The notes: generated from the letters alone by a model not told the origin. 64,000 nt of DNA from an uncultured Alistipes sp. (GCA_944322005.1 CALUNL010000004.1:1-64000); one strand, 5' to 3'; counted from the stretch's first letter, positions 46,250 to 55,766 are shown. Numbers and translations: made by a program.

Positions 46250-46346
46250 TTGTCACCGCAAGCGACACTTTGTCCGCCACGTCAGTGACAAACAGTGACA
46301 ACATAAGACAACATTTCACACTCCTGGCCTTGGCACGCAGTTTGTC
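46250..46346 (+). promoter_or_regulatory. Sigma-54-like promoter with upstream inverted repeats before hsp20
   Basis: TTGGCACG (46330-46337), four bases, then TTGT (46342-46345) matches the sigma-54 -24/-12 consensus TTGGCACGnnnnTTGC except the last base. Upstream lie TTGTCAC (46250-46256) and two direct GTGACAA copies (46285-46291 and 46295-46301), the inverse of the first: possible sites for an enhancer-binding activator. Confidence 0.45.
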
Positions 46347-46426
46347 CGTAATACGGTCGGAAGCCGGAAATGATCCGGATTCCGGGAATTATAAAGACTA
46401 ACAAAAAAACATAGGAGGACAAAATT

Positions 46427-46876
46427 ATGATGCCAGTAATGAAAAATCAGAATTGGTTACCGAGTCTGTTCAACGATTTCTTCGGTGACGAGTGGGTTGT
46501 AAACAGGGCCAACAGGCTCTCTTCACCGGCCGTGAACATTATCGAGAACGAGAAGGATTTCCGCATTGAAATCGCTGCTCCGGGTATGACCAAGGAGGAT
46601 TTCAACGTTCATGTAAACGCACACGACGAGTTGGTAATCTCTTTGGAAAAGCACACCGAAAACGAGCAGAAAGGGGACGACAAGCACGCCAAGAAGGGCA
46701 CATACCTTCGCCGCGAGTTCTCGTACAGTTCGTTCCGCCAGAGTTTCGCACTCCCGGAGAATGTCGACAAGGACAAAATCGAAGCCTGCATCAAGCACGG
46801 CGTCCTTACCATCGACCTTCCGAAGAAGGTGGAGGCAAAAGAGGTTCCGGCAGAGCGCAGGATCGAAATCAAATAA
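46427..46876 (+). CDS. Hsp20/alpha-crystallin small heat shock protein
   Basis: A 149-residue ATP-independent chaperone that holds unfolding proteins in the cytoplasm. The alpha-crystallin domain runs from about residue 38: PAVNIIENEKDFRIEIAAPG, EDFNVHVNAHDELVISL, SYSSFRQSFALPENVD, and the closing KHGVLTIDLPKK with the GVL motif; the C-terminal tail is short. AGGAGG lies 12 bases before the start, an unusually strong Shine-Dalgarno for this phylum. The upstream region carries a sigma-54-like promoter. Confidence 0.95.
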   Translation: MMPVMKNQNWLPSLFNDFFGDEWVVNRANRLSSPAVNIIENEKDFRIEIAAPGMTKEDFNVHVNAHDELVISLEKHTENEQKGDDKHAKKGTYLRREFSYSSFRQSFALPENVDKDKIEACIKHGVLTIDLPKKVEAKEVPAERRIEIK

Positions 46877-46896
46877 AGTATCCGGGCCAATTGCTC

Positions 46897-46933
46897 AAAA
46901 GGGTTTCCGCTATGAAGCGGAAACCCTTTTTTA
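46897..46933 (+). terminator. Terminator of hsp20
   Basis: AAAAGGGTTTCCGCT and AGCGGAAACCCTTTT pair perfectly around ATGA and a run of six T follows. Confidence 0.9.
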
Positions 46934-47072
46934 TTAATGCATATTTCAGACATAAATGCAATAAAACAACATAAAATATGCATAAAAACAGCAATAAGAT
47001 GCGACATTTCGACCATTTTAGACGCTTTGTTTTACATCAAAACTCATTGTCTAACACTTCATTCAAACTCAA

Positions 47073-48494
47073 ATGGCTATGAACTTTACCAAATCATTTG
47101 CAAAAGTATTCTCCCATGGTTTTCTGATGCTTGCCGCAGCGGGAATGCTATCTTCATGCGAAAAGGCCGAGGCCCCGGAAGGAGGCAGCTTCGGTCCTGA
47201 TCCGGATGCTCCGTTCACATGTGAAGCGCCTACGGTATCGGCCTCCATGGCTACGCTAATCATCACGCCCGAAAGCGATTACTCCGGATACTACTATTTC
47301 GACATCATGGAGAAAGATGTATTCATAGCCGACTTCGACAACGATCGCGAAGGGATGATAGAAAGGCTCGAGATGCAGATTTAGGCAATCGGACAGCAGA
47401 ACATCGAGCTCGGAAATGTCGCCTCCATGGAGGAATTCGTACAGAACTATGTCGTCAGCGAAGGTTCCGAATCGTATGTATACAAAGGACTCGACCCGCT
47501 CACGGAGTACTGCGTATGGGCCTGCGGAATGGACCTCCAGGGAAAGGCCACCACACAGGTGTTCGTAATAGGCGAGTTCGAGACTATCGATGTCGAACAC
47601 TCAAACATGACGTTCGACATAGCATATGACCCGGCAACATACACGCTTACGGTAACTCCATCGGCAAACGAGGCTTACGTCTGGGCACATCTCTCCGCAG
47701 ATGACTATCAGACATACTTCAACTCTTCGGCCGATGAAGCTGTCAAGGATCTGATCACCAGCTACATCGAGGACGATGCCCTCGAGAGCAACCTCGTGAC
47801 CGGACCTGCATCCAAGAGCATGATCCTCAACGCCGCCGTGGGCGAGAATGTGGTGATTGCAGCCGGATACAACGACGGCATCACCACCGACATAGCAGAG
47901 TACAAGTTCAATTTCGAAGGAAATCCTTCGTCGACAATCGAGGGCGACGTGGATACGACACTCGGTTTCTCAACTTCGGCATTCTACTCCAACTGGGGAG
48001 AGCTGAAGGAGGGTCTCGACCAGGTTACGATGGTACTCAGCGACTACGAGTCTCTCGAACAGGTTTACATCGATCTCTGGATGCCTCACGGAGAGGCAAT
48101 CGCCGGAGAATACACCATCAACAACACGAACGAAGCCCGTACTGTGATAGCAGGCCGCATAACGGAATCGCTCAACCCTTCGTTCTTCGGCAAACTCGAT
48201 GAGGAGTCATGGGAGATCAAGCAGTATGCATTGCTCGAATCCGGAACGATGTCCGTATCCGGTGACGACATGACAATGATGTACACGGTGAACATCGACG
48301 CAACCTCCGGCGACATCTCCGTCAAGGTCAACTTCACGGGAATGATGTTCTCGGCCTCTTCGGCCTCGGCAAGCGTACAGCCTCGCAACCTGAGCACCGC
48401 CATCAAACTGTCGGAGAAGTCGAAGAGCTCCGCATTCGGCAAAAAATCAAAGGTTTGTGACAAGGTTTTGAAGCTGTCGTCCGCCAAGCGATAG
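47073..48494 (+). pseudogene. Lipoprotein gene interrupted by an in-frame amber codon
   Basis: One reading frame spans 47073-48494 (474 codons) but has TAG at 47382-47384. The first part encodes a signal peptide and lipobox GMLSSC (Cys29) and about 103 residues; the frame continues unchanged after the TAG and remains protein-like throughout. Downstream it has the Fn3-like strand YKGLDPLTEYCVWACG and several beta domains, ending in a lysine-rich tail. The gene resembles the lipoprotein at 32565-35195 in the KGLDPL motif and basic tail. It is most simply a recent nonsense mutant; sequencing error or readthrough are alternatives. The second part alone would lack a signal. Confidence 0.7.
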
Positions 48495-48561
48495 CCAGCC
48501 GGGCATACCACTTTGACATAAGAACATATCTTCAACCGGATACCGGTCTGTAAGCATGAAA

Positions 48562-48590
48562 CGGTCCCTGCAGGAATACTGCAGGGACCG
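48562..48590 (+). terminator. Hairpin after the interrupted lipoprotein gene
   Basis: Perfect 12-base stem CGGTCCCTGCAG / CTGCAGGGACCG with a 5-base loop, followed by TTCGTTT. Confidence 0.65.
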
Positions 48591-48743
48591 TTCGTTTGCG
48601 CCCACACCGGCAACGACAAACGTATAAGACATAATACCATTGTATTCTGTGGCACGATATTGGGATATGAAAACCGGACTGACATGTGCCGTTACGAACG
48701 TTTATTACGCCAAAACGGACAAACAGACCCGCTCCATGTTTTG

Positions 48744-48751
48744 TAATTTTG
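48744..48751 (+). promoter_or_regulatory. -7 promoter box of the thioesterase gene
   Basis: TAATTTTG matches TAnnTTTG, 13 bases before the ATG at 48765, which implies a very short leader. Confidence 0.35.
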
Positions 48752-48764
48752 TTTCCGTTCTAAA

Positions 48765-49571
48765 ATGTCATTCATGAACCGGTTTTCGAGAAAATACGTT
48801 GTTACGGCAGCCGATATAGACACAGACTATCGGATAACCATACATTCGGTCCTGTGCTATTTCCAGGACTGTTTCGCGCTCTATCTTGCCAAGCATCACC
48901 TTGCAGCCTTCGACCTGGCCGACCGCGACATAATGTGGGTCATCTCCGACTTCAATGTCGAACTGTCGGGAGACAAGCCTCTGTGGTCGGAGCACATAGA
49001 GGTAGAGGTATGGATTAGCGAAGTTACGACGTTGAGACTGTATGTCGATTTCAGGCTGCGGAACAACCACGGACGCATATTCGCTTCGGGCAACAGTTGC
49101 TGGAACACCGTTGTGCACTCCACCAAGCGCATCACGGCATGCGACGCCTTCGCCTCGCAACTCTCCGTGTGCGATGAACTTGCGCTCGGGGCACACCGCA
49201 GGCAGGATTTTCCCCAACCTACGGAACTTGTATCCCAGGTCACGCACAAGATAAACATCTCCGACCTCGATTTCAACGGTCATGTCGGCAACCGCAGTTA
49301 TCTGGCAATAGCGGCACAGACGGCTCCACAACAGTATGTCGCTTCACACACATTGAGATTCGTCGGTGTAAAGTTCATGCGGGAATCATTCCTGCACGAC
49401 GAAATAGTGTGCGAACTGCACCGCTGCGGCAATGAAACCGACAAATACATCCATATAATAAAACGAAGCGACGGGAATATCGCTTGCCGCATATATTCGG
49501 AATGGGGCGCAAATACCGATCAGCGTAAAATAAGCGAATGCCTGGAGCGCAACGACACGGCAACCGTATAA
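48765..49571 (+). CDS. Acyl-ACP thioesterase
   Basis: A 268-residue double hot-dog thioesterase of the plant FatA/FatB-like family, releasing fatty acids from acyl carrier protein in the cytoplasm. The first hot-dog has DTDYRITIHSVLCYFQD, WVISDFNVELSGDKPLW and EVWISEVTTLRLYVDF; the second begins near residue 160 with HKINISDLDFNGHVGNRSYL, which contains the conserved Asp, Asn and His. Length is normal. It is a single gene. Confidence 0.9.
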   Translation: MSFMNRFSRKYVVTAADIDTDYRITIHSVLCYFQDCFALYLAKHHLAAFDLADRDIMWVISDFNVELSGDKPLWSEHIEVEVWISEVTTLRLYVDFRLRNNHGRIFASGNSCWNTVVHSTKRITACDAFASQLSVCDELALGAHRRQDFPQPTELVSQVTHKINISDLDFNGHVGNRSYLAIAAQTAPQQYVASHTLRFVGVKFMRESFLHDEIVCELHRCGNETDKYIHIIKRSDGNIACRIYSEWGANTDQRKISECLERNDTATV

Positions 49572-49600
49572 GTGTTTCGCTACTCCACGCAATAAAAAGA

Positions 49601-49631
49601 CGGCCGCCGGCATCCTGTATGCCGGCGGCCG
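49601..49631. terminator. Terminator between the thioesterase and tspO-sod genes
   Basis: Perfect 13-base stem CGGCCGCCGGCAT / ATGCCGGCGGCCG. On the minus strand it is followed by TCTTTTTATT, so it mainly serves the tspO-sod gene. Confidence 0.85.
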
Positions 49632-49652
49632 CAAACATTGGTCAAGGCCGGA

Positions 49653-50750
49653 CTATCCGAGACGTGAATCGACCTTGTCCCAATCAACGATATTCCAATA
49701 CGACTTCACGAAGTCTGCACGGCGGTTGCGATAGTCGATATAGTATGCGTGCTCCCACACGTCTACCGTAAGCAGCGGACGCAGTCCGGCGCGGAGCGGA
49801 TTTCCGGCATTCGGTTCCGCCACAATGGAGAGTTTGCCACCTTCGTCGGCCACGAGCCACACCCAACCGGAACCGAACAGTCCGACAGCTTTCTCCGAAA
49901 ATTTGGCGATAAACTCATCGACGGATCCGAAATCACGTTTCAGCAACTCCTCGAGACGGGCCGGAATCGGTTTCTGCGACGGAGTGAGAGTATCGAAGAA
50001 GAAGATGTGATTCCATGTCTGTGCGGCATTGTTGTAGACGGCACCGTCCGCCTCGCAGATTATCTTTTCGATCTCCATATCCTTGTACGGAGTGCCTTCG
50101 ATCAGTCTGTTCAGATTGTCTACATAGGTGCGGAGATGTTTGCCATAATGGTATTCGAGCGTCTCCCGGCTCATTGCGGGCGACAGCGCATCCATTTCAT
50201 ATGGAAGCGCAGGTACTGTGTAAGTCATATCAATATTATTTTTAAGGTTGTCTGACAGTGTTGCGGCTACGGCGCACCTTTCACGGCCGCCGTCTCCGTT
50301 ATGGACGAGAATGTATCCGTTGAGATAGGTTGCGAACATCAGCCACAACATATACGGCACGAATAGCCACGCCGCAATACGGCTGCGGCCGTAGGCATAT
50401 ACGATATATGCGCATACGAGCACATCGAGCAGTAGTATGTCGAGCAGGCCCAGCATCGGGTTACGGAATGCGAAAAAGAGAACGCACCACATGAAATTGA
50501 CAAACAGCTGCAGCATCCACAACGCTACTAGCGACCTGTCGCCGCGGGACAGCAGATATCCGAGCGACAGCCCGACAAGCAGGTATATGACGCTCCAGGC
50601 TATCGGAAAAACAATGTTCGGCGGCGTAAGCGGCGAGCGTTCAAGTGTAGGATACCACTCCTGTATTGACCCCGACTGTATGTACGAGGCAAGCCCGCCT
50701 ACGGCAAGGCAAACCACGACAGGGACAAAATACGACAAAAACTTCTTCAT
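49653..50750 (-). CDS. TspO/MBR membrane protein fused in frame to iron-type superoxide dismutase
   Basis: A single 365-codon frame. Residues 1 to about 151 are a complete TspO/MBR protein with five membrane helices: TPPNIVFPIAWSVIYLL, LQLFVNFMWCVLFFAF and LLDILLLDVLV, closing with FATYLNGYILVHN. A linker of about 23 residues leads to residues 175-365, a complete Fe/Mn superoxide dismutase: HYGKHLRTYVDNLN, NNAAQTWNHIFFFD (the Gln is typical of iron enzymes), GSGWVWLV and DVWEHAYYIDY with the metal ligands. The SOD Met (codon 50226-50228) is preceded by an AT-rich stretch that could serve as an independent start, giving 191 residues. TspO binds porphyrins and responds to oxidative stress; SOD removes superoxide. 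I see no stop codon between the parts. Confidence 0.85.
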   Translation of the reverse strand: MKKFLSYFVPVVVCLAVGGLASYIQSGSIQEWYPTLERSPLTPPNIVFPIAWSVIYLLVGLSLGYLLSRGDRSLVALWMLQLFVNFMWCVLFFAFRNPMLGLLDILLLDVLVCAYIVYAYGRSRIAAWLFVPYMLWLMFATYLNGYILVHNGDGGRERCAVAATLSDNLKNNIDMTYTVPALPYEMDALSPAMSRETLEYHYGKHLRTYVDNLNRLIEGTPYKDMEIEKIICEADGAVYNNAAQTWNHIFFFDTLTPSQKPIPARLEELLKRDFGSVDEFIAKFSEKAVGLFGSGWVWLVADEGGKLSIVAEPNAGNPLRAGLRPLLTVDVWEHAYYIDYRNRRADFVKSYWNIVDWDKVDSRLG

Positions 50751-50913
50751 ATCTTTTGCAGTGTCATTGAAACAGCATTACAGTCCCACAACGTTACAAA
50801 ACCGATGCTTAACGGTATTAAAGATATAAAAAATATCACAATAAATATATAACTTTCGGAAAGTTCCGTCATTGCGGAATAATATACGCGACCATAAAAG
50901 GACAATAAAAGCC

Positions 50914-51933
50914 ATGAAAAACAATCTGTTAAGCGAAAAACTCGTGTTCAACGGCGATTCGGTCGCACCGACACGCCTGCGTCTGTGCAGCTACGATGCC
51001 AATGAAATGTCTCTGTGGGAAGGGTGTTCGGCCGACGAGCTCGAGACGCAACTTGTCCAAAAACGCATAAACTGGCTACAGGTATGCGGCTTCTCCGACA
51101 CGGAGACCATCCGCAGGATATGCACCTTCTTCGGCATAGATTTCCTCGTAATGCAGGACATACTCAACACCGAGCACCTGAGCAAGGTGGAGGAGCACGA
51201 CACCTACAACCTTATAATAGCTAAACAGATAACCGCCGACGACGTTCTGCACATCGGAATAGTACAGGGAGAAACATTCGTACTTACGTTTCAGGAGCGT
51301 TCCAACGGCTTCTTCGACGACGTGATACAGGCCATACGCAGCAATGCCCTCAAGTTCCGCTCCCGCCAGTCCGACTATCTTCTGACAGTGCTCATGAACA
51401 GCATAGCGGCCAACTACATGTCAGTGGCGCGAAACATCGGGGACGATCTCGATGACCTTGAGTCCGAACTGCTCTCCTCGACCGTCGACCGCGACATCGG
51501 CATACAGATACAGACACTGCGGCGCCGCTACATGGTTCTCAAACGCACTGCAATTCCGCTGAGGGAGCAGTACCAGAGGATGATCCGCGGAGACTCGCCT
51601 CTCATTCACAAAGCCAACCGCGTATTCCTCAACGACGTGAACGACCATCTGGCCAACGTTGCGCAGAGCGTGGACATATGCCGCGAGACGCTCTCCTCGC
51701 TCATGGACCTCTACATCTCCAACAACGACCTTCGGATGAACGACATCATGAAGCGCCTGACGATCGTATCGACGATATTCATCCCCCTGACATTCCTTGC
51801 GGGCGTATGGGGCATGAACTTCAAGTACATGCCGGAACTCGAATGGCGCTACGGATATCCGGTGGCATGGGCCGTGATGATTGTAATCGGAGTGGTGGTG
51901 TATCTGTTCTTCCAGACCCGGAAATGGAAATAG
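50914..51933 (+). CDS. corA: CorA-type magnesium/divalent cation transporter
   Basis: A 339-residue pentameric channel subunit. The large cytoplasmic N-terminal domain has WLQVCGFSDTETIRRI and the long helices around DDLDDLESELL; two C-terminal membrane helices carry the signature GVWGMNFKYMPE (GMN) between them. The ATG at 50914 is preferred to a TTG 14 codons earlier, which lacks family match. It is divergent from tspO-sod. Confidence 0.95.
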   Translation: MKNNLLSEKLVFNGDSVAPTRLRLCSYDANEMSLWEGCSADELETQLVQKRINWLQVCGFSDTETIRRICTFFGIDFLVMQDILNTEHLSKVEEHDTYNLIIAKQITADDVLHIGIVQGETFVLTFQERSNGFFDDVIQAIRSNALKFRSRQSDYLLTVLMNSIAANYMSVARNIGDDLDDLESELLSSTVDRDIGIQIQTLRRRYMVLKRTAIPLREQYQRMIRGDSPLIHKANRVFLNDVNDHLANVAQSVDICRETLSSLMDLYISNNDLRMNDIMKRLTIVSTIFIPLTFLAGVWGMNFKYMPELEWRYGYPVAWAVMIVIGVVVYLFFQTRKWK

Positions 51934-51935
51934 AC

Positions 51936-51966
51936 AAAACGGGAGAGGCTGCACCTCTCCCGTTTT
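51936..51966. terminator. Bidirectional terminator between corA and the OPA transporter gene
   Basis: AAAACGGGAGAGG and CCTCTCCCGTTTT pair perfectly around a 5-base loop, with T-runs both ways. Confidence 0.9.
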
Positions 51967-52014
51967 ATCCATACTCTATGCGGCGCCGCTGAAACGCACC
52001 GCTCCATACCGTCA

Positions 52015-53472
52015 TCAGGCGGCCTTCTCCTCCTCGTAGCCGTCGGCCTTGGCATTCCACATGGTCAGCAGTGTGAGCATTCCAAGGAAAGCCATCACCA
52101 GAATGGTGACATATGCGCCATGCCAGCCGTAATGCTGTGCGACGTATCCGAAACCGACTCCGGAAACCAGCGTGCTCGCATAACCGAATATGCCGAGGAT
52201 TCCGTTGGCCGTTGCCGAGGCACGGTTCGTGGCCTGATTGGCTGCGGCCACTCCCAGAAGCGCCTGCGGGCCATAGATGAAGAATCCGATGAACATGAAC
52301 GGAATCATCATCACCCACCACGGCGAACCGGCAGGAACCGCCCAGAACAGCAGGAACGAACATATGGTTCCTATCATGCAGAAGACGCATGTGCGGTGGG
52401 CCCTGTTCTTGAATACGTGGTCCGTAACCCATCCGGCGACAACCATTCCGATGTTTCCACCTATGAATTCGAATACGATACAGAGCGTCGTCGCCATGGC
52501 AAGCGACAGTCCCTTCGACTCCGTAAGCAGCGTCGGGCCCCAGTCAAGAGCCGCAAAACGCACCACGTAAACGAAGAAGTTGGTTGCGGCAAGCGTCCAG
52601 ATAAGCCTGTTGCCGAAGACCTTGCGGCGGATGAACGCCTTGTACTCGGCGCTCTCCTCCGGCGTACGGACGATTACCTTCTTTTTGCCGACCACCTCCG
52701 GCAGACCGACATCCGACGGAGAGTCCTTCAATGTCAGGAACAGACCTATCGAGCCGATTAAGGCAATGACGGCCGGGATTATGAAGCACCAGCGCCATGC
52801 CATATAGTGGCTTGCAAACGATATCACCTTCGGATCGGACACCTCAAGTCCGAGGTTGGAGGCTATGGAGGCCACCACCTCCGGATTGCCGCTCATGTCG
52901 ATTCCGAGGTGCGGCATGATATACCAGCCGCAAAGTCCGAACACCAGGCCGGCGCCTATCGAGTGCGACATGTTCCATATGGACATCTTGGTGGCCAGCT
53001 CCTTCGGAGGGATCCACTGCGTAAGCGTCTTCGTACACGGAGGCACTCCCATTCCCTGCAGGAAGCCGTTAATCACCCAGGCTATACCCATGAAATATAC
53101 CAGTACACCCGTAAATGTGAGCTCGGCTCCGAAACGCGAGGCCATCGCGACAATCCATCCGGCCACCATGTCACTGCAGCCGAACAGGATGTTCACCACG
53201 GCGCACAGGAACAGTCCGAGCGACATCACGATACGCGCACTGTTACGGTCGGAAATGATACCGTTGACAAAGCGCGACAGTCCGTATATCACGCCATTGA
53301 GCGTGAGGAAGAGTCCGAGCTGAACCTTCGATATTCCGAAGTCGGCCGTCAGGCCCGGCATTGCTATCGAGAAGTTCTTGCGGACAAAGTAATAGAGCGC
53401 ATACCCCACCATCGTCACGATGATGGTGCGCACCTGCCAGTACTTGAATGATTTCAGTGTCTTTTCAACCAT
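52015..53472 (-). CDS. Organophosphate:phosphate antiporter (GlpT/UhpT-like MFS)
   Basis: A 485-residue, 12-helix transporter of the OPA branch of the major facilitator superfamily. The early YYFVRKNFSIAMPGL (with the family arginine and lysine), LTLNGVIYGLSRFVNG and VINGFLQGMGVPPCTKTL are typical; a second conserved arginine lies in VYVVRFAALDWGP. Members exchange glycerol-3-phosphate, hexose phosphates or phosphoglycerates for phosphate. It follows the glycerol-1-phosphate dehydrogenase gene by 12 bases, so a glycerol phosphate is the likely substrate, although this cannot be read from the sequence. Confidence 0.88.
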   Translation of the reverse strand: MVEKTLKSFKYWQVRTIIVTMVGYALYYFVRKNFSIAMPGLTADFGISKVQLGLFLTLNGVIYGLSRFVNGIISDRNSARIVMSLGLFLCAVVNILFGCSDMVAGWIVAMASRFGAELTFTGVLVYFMGIAWVINGFLQGMGVPPCTKTLTQWIPPKELATKMSIWNMSHSIGAGLVFGLCGWYIMPHLGIDMSGNPEVVASIASNLGLEVSDPKVISFASHYMAWRWCFIIPAVIALIGSIGLFLTLKDSPSDVGLPEVVGKKKVIVRTPEESAEYKAFIRRKVFGNRLIWTLAATNFFVYVVRFAALDWGPTLLTESKGLSLAMATTLCIVFEFIGGNIGMVVAGWVTDHVFKNRAHRTCVFCMIGTICSFLLFWAVPAGSPWWVMMIPFMFIGFFIYGPQALLGVAAANQATNRASATANGILGIFGYASTLVSGVGFGYVAQHYGWHGAYVTILVMAFLGMLTLLTMWNAKADGYEEEKAA

Positions 53473-53484
53473 AAGGCGTCCCGA

Positions 53485-54828
53485 TTACTTTACCTCCCAG
53501 ACGCCGCCCTTGCCGAACAGACGGTCGACAAGCTCATCCATGTATCCGCAGCGGTACACTATATCTATATTCGCAAAGCGGCTTCTCATGTAAGGGATAT
53601 AGGTGAATGTCTTACGGAAACGCTCGCGGGTGACGCCGATGTGTTCCGGCTCGTACGGAGCACCGACCAGGCGCAGATTCTCGCGCACCTGCTCGAACGG
53701 TATTATCTGATTGCGTATCTGCTCCTTCAGGGTCGGCCATGCAGCCTTGAGAGCCTCGAGCTGACGGCGCAGCTCACCCTTCTCCACATACTTTTCACGC
53801 GTCTCCTTCAATGCACGTGCAAGGTGTCCTGGCTTGCCTTCGAATATTTCACGCACCTCACGCTCCTGCTCGTCCCAGCTCTTCCATGCCGCAACGCACT
53901 TGTCGACATCGAGCGATGCGATATCCTTCTCGAGAAGGAACTCGATGGATGCCGTGGAGGCCAGCGTTCCGATACCCACCTTGAAGCCGTGCGACACATG
54001 CTTGCCCTCGAAGCAGAGGTTCTCCATGTCCCAGCAGTGGGAGAACTGGTGCTCGGTTCCCGATGCCGGACGGCTCGACTGAAGCGCCTGCATTGCGAAA
54101 CCGCTCATAAGCAGACCCTCCGACAGGCGCTCGGTCATCTCGACATCGCCTGCATGTACGGCAGCCGGTGCAGCCAGGGACTCACGCAGGCCATCCTGCA
54201 CGAGGTCCCACGAGAAACGGTCTATCTTCTCGTTGCCCGTTACGTCAGCAAACATCCAGTCGGCACCCGCAGGAATCTTTGCGATGAGATCGGCGTATCC
54301 CGATGCGGCAAGCTCCTTCGGAGCGGCTGCAGCGATGACCGGATCCATTACGAAGCCATAAGGGGCAGGACAATTGAAGGTCTGCTTGTTGCCATCCTTG
54401 GTTATGGATGCTCCGTAAGCCGTGTATCCGTCCATCGAAGCGGCCGTGCCGACGCACATGTACTTGCGGCCGACAAGGTGCGACACATATTTCGTAAGGT
54501 CGTTTATAACACCCGATCCTACGGCAATTGCGCAGGCGTCCGTAGCATCCATATGTGCCTTGAGCTGCTCTACGTATTTCCACTCGGCATAGAGTTCCGG
54601 GTCTGTGAATATGAACGGCTCGTCATGAGGGACATTTGCCGATTCGAGCGATGCCGCAACGGCCTTTCCCGCAACCTCCCATGTATTGAGGTCGGCAACG
54701 ATTATCGCCTTTTTCCCCGGGAACAATTTAAGGAACATCTCGGCGGTACGCGCTACGGTTCCCTCGCCGATAATCAAATCTTTGGTGTCGGTAGTGCGCT
54801 TAAGCGCATTTTCAACTTTATTGCTCAT
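53485..54828 (-). CDS. araM: sn-glycerol-1-phosphate dehydrogenase (AraM/EgsA family)
   Basis: A 447-residue cytoplasmic NAD(P)-dependent enzyme interconverting sn-glycerol-1-phosphate and dihydroxyacetone phosphate. Motifs include the nucleotide-binding AIAVGSGVINDLTKYVS, CVGTAASMDGYTAYGAS, an Asp/His metal site in ASGYADLIAKIP and EHQFSHCWDMENL, and the later GKHVSHGFKVGIGTL. It is longer than B. subtilis AraM (about 394) by a C-terminal extension. It lies between araD and an organophosphate transporter in one operon; in other Bacteroidetes araM goes with arabinose genes, so arabinose regulation is an alternative context. Confidence 0.9.
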   Translation of the reverse strand: MSNKVENALKRTTDTKDLIIGEGTVARTAEMFLKLFPGKKAIIVADLNTWEVAGKAVAASLESANVPHDEPFIFTDPELYAEWKYVEQLKAHMDATDACAIAVGSGVINDLTKYVSHLVGRKYMCVGTAASMDGYTAYGASITKDGNKQTFNCPAPYGFVMDPVIAAAAPKELAASGYADLIAKIPAGADWMFADVTGNEKIDRFSWDLVQDGLRESLAAPAAVHAGDVEMTERLSEGLLMSGFAMQALQSSRPASGTEHQFSHCWDMENLCFEGKHVSHGFKVGIGTLASTASIEFLLEKDIASLDVDKCVAAWKSWDEQEREVREIFEGKPGHLARALKETREKYVEKGELRRQLEALKAAWPTLKEQIRNQIIPFEQVRENLRLVGAPYEPEHIGVTRERFRKTFTYIPYMRSRFANIDIVYRCGYMDELVDRLFGKGGVWEVK

Positions 54829-54860
54829 AAGGCTTTTGTTTTAATATAAATTATGTTGTT

Positions 54861-55562
54861 CTATTCCTTCTCTGTCTTTACCTGTCCGTAATAGGCGTTC
54901 TTGCCATGCTTGCGCTCGTAATGCTTCATCACGATGTTGCGGTTCATGGATATTGACGGATTTATCGAGAGCGACAGTGCCGCCATGCGTGCCACCTCTT
55001 CGAGTACCACGGCATTGTGAAGCGCATCCGCAGCGGAAGTTCCCCAGGCGAACGGTCCATGGTGCTTGACGAGCACGGCCGGCGTATGCATCGGGTCTAT
55101 CTCCCGGAAACAGTCGGCGATGACATCGCCCGTGGAGGCCTCGTAGGAGTCCCTGATCTGCTCGGCGCTCATCTCCTCCGTACACGGAATATCGCAGTAG
55201 AAGTGGTCGGAATGGGTCGTTCCTATGTTGGGGATCGGAATACCCGCCTGCGCCCATGCAGTGGCATATGTGGAATGGGTATGCACTATACCGCCGACTT
55301 CGGGGAAATGACGGTATATCGACACGTGGGTCGGCGTGTCCGACGACGGGCGCAAGTGTCCCTCGACGACCTTCCCGTCGAGATCAACGACAACCATGTC
55401 GTCTGCGCACATCTCATCATACGAGACTCCGCTCGGCTTGATTACCACAAAGCCGCTCTTACGGTCTATTGCCGAGACATTGCCCCACGTAAGAATAACA
55501 AGGTTGTGCCTGACCAAATCGAGGTTTGCCTCAAGCACCTTCTTCTTCAAATCTTCCAGCAT
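54861..55562 (-). CDS. araD: L-ribulose-5-phosphate 4-epimerase
   Basis: A 233-residue class II aldolase-fold epimerase converting L-ribulose-5-phosphate to D-xylulose-5-phosphate. Motifs: [11 protein letters not shown], the phosphate-binding [27 protein letters not shown], the zinc site [14 protein letters not shown], and KHHGPFAWG with the third histidine. It is the first gene of the operon with araM and the OPA transporter. No araA or araB is in the window. Confidence 0.95.
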   Translation of the reverse strand: MLEDLKKKVLEANLDLVRHNLVILTWGNVSAIDRKSGFVVIKPSGVSYDEMCADDMVVVDLDGKVVEGHLRPSSDTPTHVSIYRHFPEVGGIVHTHSTYATAWAQAGIPIPNIGTTHSDHFYCDIPCTEEMSAEQIRDSYEASTGDVIADCFREIDPMHTPAVLVKHHGPFAWGTSAADALHNAVVLEEVARMAALSLSINPSISMNRNIVMKHYERKHGKNAYYGQVKTEKE

Positions 55563-55651
55563 ATCTGTTCTTATTATTAATTTATCCTCTTGACGCGCCC
55601 CATGCGCAACTTCTCAACCGGAATATGGCATGAAAAGGCATTCGCAACTCA

Positions 55652-55659
55652 CAAAAATA
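55652..55659 (-). promoter_or_regulatory. -7 promoter box of the araD operon
   Basis: The minus strand reads TATTTTTG (TAnnTTTG), about 90 bases before araD. The surrounding 55563-55766 is AT-rich and holds no gene. Confidence 0.35.
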
Positions 55660-55766
55660 GCAATAAAAAATTAAAAACAAGAAAATAGAACAACAAAAGA
55701 AAAGCATTATGACATGTTGTTGCTATTTTTTCGTATTATATTACACAAATTCATAACCGTTCACAA

